Part shown: positions 56,330 to 63,214 of the stretch, piece by piece | Numbering within the stretch: position 1 is the first letter of the stretch | How the letters are laid out: each line of letters starts with the position of its first letter | Assembly (NCBI RefSeq): GCF_004571075.1 | Contig: NZ_SPQP01000022.1 | Coordinates: 1-63,214 of the forward strand | DNA length: 63,214 nucleotides | Source: Blastococcus sp. TF02A-35 | Lineage (GTDB): Bacteria > Actinomycetota > Actinomycetes > Mycobacteriales > Geodermatophilaceae | Direction: 5' to 3' | Notes under the pieces: model-generated | Seen by the model: only the letters and a program-made list of their open reading frames with translations | Told to the model about the DNA's origin: nothing | The model's database searches: none | Position numbers and translations under genes: made by a program

Positions 56330-56811
56330 CAGCTCACCAGCGCCTGGGTCGCGGACTCCTTGAGCTTGGCGTTGGCCCAGCGCATCTGCCGCAGCGTGTC
56401 GGGGTGCAGGCGCTCGGCCAGGGCCAGGAGCTCCCTCTGGCGTGCCCCCTGCGCGGCCTGGGCGAGCAGCTCCCAGTCCAGGGAGACCCCCGCAGCCTCC
56501 CGGTGGACGTGCCGGAGGTCGGCCAGGAGGAGCAGACCCGGATCCGGACGGCGGCCGAGGAGGTCCGACGTCGTCCGCTGCAGCCTCGCCAGCAGGCCGG
56601 GTTCCCCCACGGGCTCGGGATCGAGGTCCATGCCGTAGTCCTGTCCCACCCGAGCCAGCTCGGCGACGTGCCGCTGGGACCACCCGGCGATGTCGCGGGC
56701 CACGTAGAAGACCTCGTGGTCCACCTTGTGCCGGTCGGACACCTCCATCAGCACCCGGGCCAGGTGGTTCTCCGAACGGTGCAGCTCCTCGATCGCCAGT
56801 CCGAGCTTCAT
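56329..56811 (-). CDS. Helical hypothetical protein between oxidoreductase and transporter
   Basis: 160 aa, coupled at both ends (ATGA overlaps with the oxidoreductase stop and the transporter start). It is entirely helical: KLGLAIEELHRSENHLARVL, FYVARDIAGWSQRHVAELAR and LLALAERLHPDTLRQMRWAN. The Glu/His spacing (ELHRSE, KVDHEVFYVARD) could suit a ferritin-like or hemerythrin-like fold, but ligands are not conserved enough to claim a metal site. Its position suggests a chaperone or accessory for the molybdoenzyme. Confidence 0.65.
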   Translation of the reverse strand: MKLGLAIEELHRSENHLARVLMEVSDRHKVDHEVFYVARDIAGWSQRHVAELARVGQDYGMDLDPEPVGEPGLLARLQRTTSDLLGRRPDPGLLLLADLRHVHREAAGVSLDWELLAQAAQGARQRELLALAERLHPDTLRQMRWANAKLKESATQALVS

Positions 56812-59270
56812 CGCGCACCTCCGGTCGCGACCGCCTCGTCGACCTGGGCGTCGGCACCACCGCGGGTGGGCGGGACGGCGTCGTCGACGGGTCGGGAGCC
56901 GGTGGTCGTCGGCGCTGGTGCCGGCGCTCCGGTCGAGACCTCGAGCCGGGTCACCTGCGCGGCGGCGGTCTTGAAGACGGGCTGCTTGGAGGCGGGGTCC
57001 CAGTCGGTGAGGGTGAGCTCGTTCGCTGCCCTCCCGGAGGCCCCGTCGGGCCGTTGCCCGCCCGGCTCGTCCCAGTAGCCGTAGTGGAAGGGCAGGAAGA
57101 GCACGCCGGGCCGGATGCCGCTGACCCGCAGGCGCGCGGTGACCCGTCCGCGCGGGGTGGCCACCTCGAGCAGGTCGCCCTCGCCCCAGCCTCGGTCGGC
57201 TGCGTCCGACGGCGACATCTCCACCCACACCTCGGGCGCCGCGGCCTGGAGCTGGGGGGCGCGGGCGGTCTTGGTGCGGGTGTGGAAGTGGTACAGCGTC
57301 CGGCCGGTGATGAGCTGGAAGGGGAAGTCCTGGCCGGGGATCTCGTGCGGGGGCAGGTACTCGGCGGCCTTGAGGACGGCGCGGCCCGTGGGGTTCAGCG
57401 CCTTGTACTCGGCCGGCTCGAGCGGCGCCCCGGTGACCAGGTCACGCCCGTAGCTCTCGCAGTAGTCGGGGGCGGCCCAGAACTGCCCGTCGACGTAGAT
57501 GTGCTCGGTGCCGTCCGGGTGCTCGTCGGTGCAGGGCCACTGGATCCCGTTGCGTTCCCGGAGCTTGTCGTAGGACAGGCCCGTGTAGTCGCACGGCCGT
57601 CCCCGGCTGCACTCCTTCCACCCCTCGAAGGCGGCCTCGGGGTCGGTCCACTTCACCAGGGGGGCGCCGTCCTTGTCGCGCAGGCCCAGCCGGGACGCGA
57701 AGTCGACGAGGATGTCGAGGTCGGGCCGCGCCTCACCGGGCGGCTCGACCGCCTTCTCCGACAGGTGCACGGTGCGGTCGACGTTGGTGAAGGTCCCGGT
57801 CTTCTCCCCCCAGGTGGCAGCCGGCAGGACGACGTCGGCCAGCTGCGCGGTCTCGGACAGGAAGATGTCCTGGACCACGAGGAACAGCCGCTCCTGGGCG
57901 AGGATCTCGCGGATCCGGCGGAGCTCGGGCATGGAGACGGCCGGGTTGGTGGCCGTCACCCACATGAAGCGGATCGACCCCTCCTCCGCGTACCGGAACA
58001 TCTGCATGGCGTGGGTCGGCGGCGAGTAGTGCGGGATGTCCATCGGGTCGACGTTCCAGACACGCGCCAGGTCCTGGACGTGGCTGTCGTTGGACCAGTT
58101 CCGGAAGCCCGGGAGGTCGCCGTCGGCGCCGCACTCGCGGGTGTTCTGCGCGGTGGGCTGGCCGTTCATCTGCAGGATCCCGCAGCCCGGCCGCCCGAGC
58201 ATGCCCCGCACGACGTTGATGTTGTTGACCTGGACGGCGGCCGCCGTGGCCTGGTGCGACTGGTAGAAGCCCTGCAGCACGGTCGACAGGAGCCGCTCCG
58301 CGGTGCCGATGAGCCGGGCCGCCTCGCGGATCCGCTCCACGGGGACGTCGCACACCTCGGCCGCGACCTCCGGGGGGTAGTCCCGGACCCGCTTCTCCAG
58401 CTCCTTGAAGCCGACGGTGTGCGCCTCGACGTACCTGCGGTCGACCCAGCCGTTGCCGATGACCTCGTGCAGCAGCGCGTTCATCAGCATCACGTTGGTG
58501 CCCGGGCGGGGGGCCAGGTGCACCGTGGCCGCCCGCGCGACCGGGGTCTCCCGCGGGTCGACGCAGACGATGGCCGGAGGGTTCGGCCCGGCGAGCCGGT
58601 CGAGGATGCGGGTCCAGAGCACCGTCTGGGTCTCGGCCATGTTGTGCCCGTACAGGGCGATGACGTCGGCGTGGTCGATGTCGGTGTAGCTGCCGGGCTG
58701 GCCGTCCGAGGCGAAGGTCTCCTTGAGTGCGGCGGCGGCGGTGGCCGTGCACAGTCGGGTGTTGCCGTCCACGTGGTTGGTCCCGATGCCCCCGTGCGCG
58801 ATCAGGCCCAGCGTGTAGTACTCCTCGAGGAACAGCTGCCCGGTCGTGTAGAAGCTGATGGCGCTGGGCCCCTGCTCGTCCAGCAGCTCGCGGCAACGTC
58901 CGGCGACGGCGTCCATCGCGGTGTCCCAGTCGGTCTCGACCAGCTCGCCGTTGCGTCGCACCAGAGGCCTGGTCAGCCGGTCCGGCGAGTTGTTGGCCTG
59001 CCAGCCGAACAGGTCCTTCGGGCCGAGGCGCCCGTGGTTCACGCGGTCGTCGGCCCGCCCGCGGACGCCGACGATGCGACCGTCCTTGACCGCGATGTCG
59101 AGGCCGTCGCCGTTGCTGTGCAGGATCGTCGCCGACTGCACCCAGCGGTCGACGTCGTCCGCGCCGACCCCGTCGGCCAGGTGGGTGTCGACGCGCACGG
59201 GCCAGGTCTCGCCGGGCCCGTACGGCGTCCGGGTCCCCCACGGCTCGGCGATCCGGTCGATCCTCGGCAT
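56808..59270 (-). CDS. Molybdopterin oxidoreductase lacking the N-terminal Fe-S cysteines
   Basis: 820 aa from ATG 59270. Domains follow the DMSO-reductase family: an N-terminal segment (about 40-100), MGD-binding domains (WDTAMDAVAGRCRELLD, FYTTGQLFLEEYY, VLQGFYQSHQATAAAVQVNN, CGILQMNGQPTAQNTRECGA, VTATNPAVSMPELRRI) and a C-terminal MopB-C barrel (LITGRTLYHFHTRTKT). The Mo-ligand Cys is probably Cys174 in GNTRLCTATAAAALK. Where nitrate reductase and formate dehydrogenase have CxxCxxxC and GRLCPKG, this protein has WVQSATILHSNGDG and GRLGPKD, so it cannot bind the usual cluster. It has no Tat signal and is cytosolic. Substrate unknown. Confidence 0.85.
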   Translation of the reverse strand: MPRIDRIAEPWGTRTPYGPGETWPVRVDTHLADGVGADDVDRWVQSATILHSNGDGLDIAVKDGRIVGVRGRADDRVNHGRLGPKDLFGWQANNSPDRLTRPLVRRNGELVETDWDTAMDAVAGRCRELLDEQGPSAISFYTTGQLFLEEYYTLGLIAHGGIGTNHVDGNTRLCTATAAAALKETFASDGQPGSYTDIDHADVIALYGHNMAETQTVLWTRILDRLAGPNPPAIVCVDPRETPVARAATVHLAPRPGTNVMLMNALLHEVIGNGWVDRRYVEAHTVGFKELEKRVRDYPPEVAAEVCDVPVERIREAARLIGTAERLLSTVLQGFYQSHQATAAAVQVNNINVVRGMLGRPGCGILQMNGQPTAQNTRECGADGDLPGFRNWSNDSHVQDLARVWNVDPMDIPHYSPPTHAMQMFRYAEEGSIRFMWVTATNPAVSMPELRRIREILAQERLFLVVQDIFLSETAQLADVVLPAATWGEKTGTFTNVDRTVHLSEKAVEPPGEARPDLDILVDFASRLGLRDKDGAPLVKWTDPEAAFEGWKECSRGRPCDYTGLSYDKLRERNGIQWPCTDEHPDGTEHIYVDGQFWAAPDYCESYGRDLVTGAPLEPAEYKALNPTGRAVLKAAEYLPPHEIPGQDFPFQLITGRTLYHFHTRTKTARAPQLQAAAPEVWVEMSPSDAADRGWGEGDLLEVATPRGRVTARLRVSGIRPGVLFLPFHYGYWDEPGGQRPDGASGRAANELTLTDWDPASKQPVFKTAAAQVTRLEVSTGAPAPAPTTTGSRPVDDAVPPTRGGADAQVDEAVATGGAR

Positions 59271-59451
59271 CGGTTCCTCCTCCGTCCGCGCCACGTGCGG
59301 CCCGGTGCGGCCAGCCCATACCCGGGAGCGCGCGGCCGACCCGTCCGCACAGGACGACGCCCGGGTATGCGCATCCCCGGCTCCGCGCCGGGTAGCCCAC
59401 GGGGGTCGGCGGAGCGCCGCCGACGGCTCGCCCGACCGCCCAGGAGGAACC

Positions 59452-59859
59452 GTGACCGTTGCCGGACCGATGCTCGAGACCTACCCCCAGGACCTCGGAG
59501 GCGTGGACCGCGAGAGGCTCCGCGCCTGCATCGAGGCGTGCGTCGCCTGCGCCCAGGCCTGCACGGCCTGCGCCGACGCCTGCCTCAGCGAGGAGATGGT
59601 CGCCGAGCTCCGCACGTGCATCCGCACGAACCTCGACTGCGCCGACGTCTGCGAGGCCACGGGCCGGGTGCTCTCCCGGCACACCGGCTACGACGCGAAC
59701 CTCACCCGCGCCGTCCTGGAGGCCTGCGCCGCGGCGTGCAAGGCGTGCGGCGACGAGTGCGGGAGCCACGCGCAGATGCACGAGCACTGCCGGATCTGCG
59801 CGGAGGCCTGCCGGGCGTGCGAGCGGGCGTGCCGAGAGCTGCTCAGCTCCCTGGGCTGA
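59452..59859 (+). CDS. Four-helix bundle copper-binding protein (Csp/DUF326-like)
   Basis: 135 aa from GTG 59452 with AGGAGG upstream. It contains 18 cysteines, mostly in CxxxC steps along helices (CIEACVACAQACTACADAC, ACAAACKACGDEC, CRICAEACRACERAC), plus Met and His, the signature of copper storage proteins that line a bundle with thiolates. There is no signal peptide, so it is the cytosolic (Csp3-like) type. Divergent from the molybdoenzyme operon across 181 bp that hold both promoters; no copper-repressor box was recognised there. Confidence 0.88.
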   Translation: MTVAGPMLETYPQDLGGVDRERLRACIEACVACAQACTACADACLSEEMVAELRTCIRTNLDCADVCEATGRVLSRHTGYDANLTRAVLEACAAACKACGDECGSHAQMHEHCRICAEACRACERACRELLSSLG

Positions 59860-60890
59860 GCGGGCCGCGCTGCCCGGCCCCGGTGGTGGTGATCCAGGCG
59901 TCGATCGTCTCCCACCACCGGTAGAGCCAGTCGGTCTGCTGCGCCGGGTCCCGCGGCACCTCGTCGGCCGGGACGAACCACCAGCGCAGGTGCAGCGTCT
60001 TGTCCATGGGCAGGCCGCGCCACAGGTCCCGCACCGTGCTCAGGTGCTCCAGCCCGGTGTGCGCGACGAAGACGACGTCGGCGTGCGGGGCGGCGCCCAG
60101 CGCTGCCGAGACCCCGGCAGGTCGCGGCGGCAGCACGTGCCGCATGGCCTCGGCCCGGCGGACCGCCGACGCCAGGCCCCGGTGGCGCAGCCGCTCGATC
60201 GCCCGCACCTTCCGCCGCGGGGTGAAGTTCGCCCTCGGGGAAGATCAGCAGGGCGTCCTCCTCGCCCAGCCCGCGGGCCAGGTCGGCGATCGCGTCCTCG
60301 GAGCTGTACCCGCCGGTGCGCTCGGCCGGGACGAAGTGGTTGGGCAGCCGGTTGAGGTAGACGTCCAGCAGCGGGTCCAGCTGCAGCAGGTCCTTGAGCA
60401 CGATCCGCGGCTGCCGCAGGTGGTCGCGGTCCATCAGCGTGTGCACGAGCAGGAACGAGTCACCGGGGCCGGCGTGCCGGGAGAGCACGACCATCGCGTT
60501 GGTCGACCCGGGCACGCCGTCGTCCAGCGGCGACCAGGACTCGCCGTCGGTGACCAGCCGCAGGGCGAACAGCCGCCGCGCCGCGCGCATCAGGACGTCC
60601 AGCAGGCGGCGGAGGACGTCGTAGTGCGCCTGCCGCGACGCCGTGGTGTGCAGCCGGCGCCCGAACCCCGCGCGCACCCAGAGCGCGCCCGCCGCGGCGA
60701 GGCCGACGACCTCCACGGCGAGGTACACGAGCGCGAAGCCCAGCAGCCGCAGCGCGCGCCAGCGGCCGGGCAGGAACACCGACACGACCGCCGACACCAG
60801 CACCAGCGCGGGCAGCAGCAGCACGGCGACGGCCAGCGCACCGACCAGCAGCGGACCGGTGACCCGGCGCACCGGGCGGGGGGGCAGCAC
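59843..60890 (-). pseudogene. 1-acyl-glycerol-3-phosphate acyltransferase-like gene with a frameshift
   Basis: The N-terminal part (from GTG 60890) has two TM segments and VVLSRHAGPGDSFLLVHTLM with the acyltransferase H-x4-D motif, and reaches EEDALLIFPEG. There the frame slips: relatives continue GGNFTPRRR, and the next frame supplies NFTPRRKVRAIERLR and the remaining 120 residues to 59843. The break is near 60230 (net +1 or -2). The reading suggests loss of two bases in a GGC-rich stretch, giving a broken gene unless this is a sequencing error. It is downstream of the patatin-like gene, starting one base after its stop. Confidence 0.8.
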
Positions 60891-60891
60891 C

Positions 60892-61740
60892 TCAGCCCGC
60901 CCCGTCGAGGTAGCCGCGAGCGGCGGCGTGGGCCTGGTCGATCCGGGCCGACGCACCGGTGAAGTCGCGGTACCGGAGGTTGGCCGAGCCGGGAGGGGCG
61001 ACGTCGCCCGAGGGCAGGACGTGCACGGTGACCCCCGGCGGCAGGGCGGCCAGGTCCCCGGCGAACCGGTGCCGCCGGGCGATCTCGAAGGCGACCGTGG
61101 CGACGTCCCACGGGCGCGTCGGGGGCTCCAGCGGTCGGTCGACCCGCCCGACGTGCAGCACGTAGATCGTCCCGGCGCCCAGCGCGACGGCCCGGCCGAC
61201 CGGGATGCTGTGCACCAGGCCGCCGTCGAGGTAGTGCTCCCCGTCGAGCTCGACCGGCGGCAGCAGGCCGGGGACGGCGCAGGACGCCAGGACCGCGTCG
61301 ACCAGGGGGCCCTCGCTGAACCAGTGCTCGGCGGCACGCTCGATGCTGGCCGCGACGCACTGGAACGGGACCGGCAGCTCCGCGAAGGTCCGCACCGGCA
61401 GGTGGTCCTCCAGCAGCCGCCGCAGCGGCTCCTGCGGGTGCAGGTGCGTGCGGGTGCGGGCGAGGGTGCTCATGCGCCCGAGCACCGACCCCGCGAAGAC
61501 CTTCGCCGAGGCCAGCTCCTCCCAGACACCGCGCAGCCGGCGCACGGCGCCGGGCGTCGGGTCGGCGGCCACGAGCGCGCCGTTGATCGCGCCCACGGAC
61601 GTACCGACCACCAGGTCGGGCCGGACGCCGTGCTCGAACAGCGCCTGGAGCATGCCCACCTCAGCCGCACCGAGCACTCCGCCGCCGCCCAGGACGAAGG
61701 CGGTGCCGCCCGCTCCGGCGGGGACGAGTGGCGGCGGCAC
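60892..61740 (-). CDS. Patatin-like phospholipase (RssA type)
   Basis: 282 aa from GTG 61740; a longer start at GTG 61800 would add 20 residues but leave only 11 bp to the divergent MFS gene. AFVLGGGGVLGAAEVGMLQA is the oxyanion Gly-loop, VVGTSVGAINGALVAA the nucleophile elbow (GTSVG), and YLDGGLVHSIPVG the catalytic Asp (DGG). It is a soluble serine lipase/phospholipase. It is co-transcribed with the acyltransferase that follows, suggesting a phospholipid remodelling pair of which the second member is now broken. Confidence 0.85.
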   Translation of the reverse strand: MPPPLVPAGAGGTAFVLGGGGVLGAAEVGMLQALFEHGVRPDLVVGTSVGAINGALVAADPTPGAVRRLRGVWEELASAKVFAGSVLGRMSTLARTRTHLHPQEPLRRLLEDHLPVRTFAELPVPFQCVAASIERAAEHWFSEGPLVDAVLASCAVPGLLPPVELDGEHYLDGGLVHSIPVGRAVALGAGTIYVLHVGRVDRPLEPPTRPWDVATVAFEIARRHRFAGDLAALPPGVTVHVLPSGDVAPPGSANLRYRDFTGASARIDQAHAAARGYLDGAG

Positions 61741-61811
61741 CGCCGCATCGTGCCACTCCCCCGCAGACCCGGCAGCGACGCCCTCCGGGGCGGCAGGCAC
61801 GATCGGGTCCC

Positions 61812-63020
61812 GTGCGCGCAGAGCAACCGGACGGCCTTCCCCGCGAGGTCCGGGTCCTGGCCGTCGTCGCCTTCGTCGTCGCGCTCGGCTTCGGCATCGT
61901 CGCCCCGGCCATCCCGCTGTTCGCCCGCGACTTCGGGGTGGGCCGCACCGCGGTCGGGCTGGCGGTCAGCGCCTTCGCCTTCTTCCGCTTCGTCTCGGCG
62001 TTCGGCGGCGGCACGCTGGTCGAGCGGTTCGGCGAGCGGGTGGTGCTCGCCACCGGCCTCGGCCTGGTCGCGGTCACCACGGGGCTGGCCGGGCTGGCCG
62101 GGTCGTTCCCGCTCTTCCTCGTGCTGCGCTCGGCCGGCGGCGTCGGCAGCGCGATGTTCACCGTCGCCGCGCTCTCGCTGCTGTTCCGGGTCGCGCCCCC
62201 GACCCACCGCGGCCGCGCTGCGGCGACCTGGCAGGGCGGGTTCATCCTCGGCGGCATCGCCGGCCCCGCGGCGGGCGGGCTGCTGGCCGAGCTCTCGCCG
62301 CGGCTGCCGTTCTTCCTCTACGCCGGGTTCCTGATCGTCGCCGGCGCCGTCGCCCTGGTCCTGCTGCGTGCGGCGCCGGCCGGGGTGGAGGGGCCGCACC
62401 CCGCCGGCCCCGACCTCGGCCAGGGACCCGTGCGCCTGGCGGCCGCCCTGCGCAACCGCGCCTACGTCGCCGCGCTGGTCGCCAACCTGGGCACCGGCTG
62501 GTTCCTCTTCGGCGTCCGCAACTCGATGGTGCCGCTCTACGTCACCGAGGAGCTGGGGCGGACGGTGGCCTGGGCCGGCGCCGGCCTGCTGGCCGGCTCG
62601 CTGGCCCAGGCCCTGGGCCTGCTGCGCTCGGGCCGGATGGTCGACCAGTGGGGGCGGCGCCCGTCGCTGGTCCTCGGCTCGGCGCTGGCCACCGTCTCGG
62701 TGGTCGCACTGGTGTTCCCGCCCGACCTCGTCGTGTTCCTCGCCTCGATGGCGGTGTTCGGCCTGGCCGCGTCCCTGCTGTCCAGCGCGCCCGCAGCCCT
62801 GGTCGCCGACATCAGCCCGGCCCGGGGCGGCCGCCTGGTCGCGGTGTTCCAGATGTCGGCCGACCTGGGCGCAGTGGCCGGTCCGCTGGCCGCCGGGTGG
62901 CTGGCCGACGTCGCCTCCTTCCAGTGGGCCTTCGCGGTCACCGGCGTCGTCATCGGGGCCGGGCTCCTCACCGCCCTGGCGCTGCCGCGAGCACCGGCGG
63001 GGGCGCCGGCCGGCGGCTGA
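61812..63020 (+). CDS. MFS transporter (drug/multi-drug efflux type)
   Basis: 402 aa from GTG 61812, with about 12 TM segments. The first includes RVLAVVAFVVALGFGIVAPA with IPLFARDFGV, typical of DHA1-like exporters. LVERFGERVVLATGLGL is the loop 2-3 motif A variant (G-x-x-x-[DE]-[RK]xG...), and GPAAGGLLAEL is motif C of antiporters. Motif A is repeated in the second half (RMVDQWGRRPSLVLGSAL). It probably exports small hydrophobic compounds; substrate unknown. Confidence 0.85.
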   Translation: MRAEQPDGLPREVRVLAVVAFVVALGFGIVAPAIPLFARDFGVGRTAVGLAVSAFAFFRFVSAFGGGTLVERFGERVVLATGLGLVAVTTGLAGLAGSFPLFLVLRSAGGVGSAMFTVAALSLLFRVAPPTHRGRAAATWQGGFILGGIAGPAAGGLLAELSPRLPFFLYAGFLIVAGAVALVLLRAAPAGVEGPHPAGPDLGQGPVRLAAALRNRAYVAALVANLGTGWFLFGVRNSMVPLYVTEELGRTVAWAGAGLLAGSLAQALGLLRSGRMVDQWGRRPSLVLGSALATVSVVALVFPPDLVVFLASMAVFGLAASLLSSAPAALVADISPARGGRLVAVFQMSADLGAVAGPLAAGWLADVASFQWAFAVTGVVIGAGLLTALALPRAPAGAPAGG

Positions 63021-63130
63021 GGGACCCGGGCGTCAGCGCCGGCGCCGGAGGAGCCGGCCCAGGAGGCCACCGGGACGCGGGGCCGGCACCGGCGCCGCCG
63101 CAGGCGGCACCTCGGGTGGCGGGGCGGTGC

Positions 63131-63146
63131 TGTTTCACGGGAAACG
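63131..63146. promoter_or_regulatory. parS-like site
   Basis: TGTTTCACGGGAAACG differs from the ParB-binding consensus TGTTTCACGTGAAACA at two of 16 positions (a central T to G and the last base). The region 63021-63214 has no convincing gene. A 33-codon leftward frame at 63033-63134 ends GGLLGRLLRRRR and looks like the tail of a lost gene. Confidence 0.4.
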
Positions 63147-63214
63147 GCGAACCAAGATCGTCGGATGCAGCGGACGGTTGTGCGCCACGTCACGCTCAGC
63201 TAGGAACAGAGATC

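Noticed and set aside
63033-63134. A leftward coding gene at the right edge
   Set aside because: Only 33 codons are open before an upstream stop; at best it is the tail of a lost gene.

Overview
This window is high-GC actinobacterial chromosome. The gene set (a mycothiol-type DinB-fold protein, DUF5703, DUF2470, DUF6394 with a K+ channel, a DtxR/IdeR-type iron box) and the GTG-rich, strongly G/C-ending codon use suggest a soil or rock actinobacterium of the Geodermatophilaceae type (Blastococcus, Modestobacter or Geodermatophilus). That placement is inference; no rRNA or marker gene is present.

Region 1 (1-8.5 kb) is ordinary chromosome. It starts inside the last codons of an IS481-type transposase. 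It then holds a DinB-fold protein, a DUF2470 protein behind a near-consensus iron box, small hypothetical genes, a pentapeptide-repeat protein, a quinone reductase-like MDR enzyme, a methyltransferase, an SDR, an M20 peptidase and a membrane GGDEF protein.

Region 2 (8,604-27,252) is an 18.6-kb integrated element at the 3' end of a tRNA-Leu(GAG) gene. A 27-bp perfect direct repeat bounds it, and homology continues into a look-alike terminator. It carries a repressor-integrase transcript, divergent excisionase/AlpA-like HTH genes, a RepA-type AAA helicase followed by nine phased CTGACA/TGTCAG repeats (a likely replication origin), phage-type small proteins, a prohead protease, a coiled-coil protein, and a tape measure protein with a C-terminal peptidase-like domain. 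A cargo segment follows (a 297-aa unknown protein coupled to a PIN-domain protein, then a DUF732-like lipoprotein), and a right-hand leftward set of small genes. I see no portal, large terminase, major capsid protein, tail tube, baseplate, lysin or holin. The layout resembles a phage satellite (PICI-like) or a heavily reduced prophage, and it is the most interesting part of the window.

Region 3 (27.3-39.9 kb) is chromosome again: a glutamine synthetase-family enzyme, a K+ channel/RCK protein operon with a DUF6394 membrane protein, phosphoglycerate dehydrogenase, a MarR-nitroreductase-DODA dioxygenase operon with two matching palindromic operators, a zinc alcohol dehydrogenase, a luciferase-like monooxygenase and a hydrolase.

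Region 4 (39.9-53.5 kb) is a catabolic island. A CUT2-type ABC importer and a LysR regulator stand divergent from a cyclase/amidohydrolase, FAD monooxygenase, extradiol VOC dioxygenase, FAH-family hydrolase, SDR and C-C-hydrolase-like alpha/beta enzyme, which reads as an uncharacterised aromatic meta-cleavage pathway. A probable arylformamidase and kynureninase follow.

Region 5 (53.5-63.2 kb) has a GH51 arabinofuranosidase, a molybdopterin oxidoreductase lacking the usual N-terminal Fe-S cysteines with two coupled small genes, a Cys-rich four-helix copper-binding protein, a frameshifted acyltransferase, a patatin-like phospholipase, an MFS exporter and a parS-like site near the right edge.
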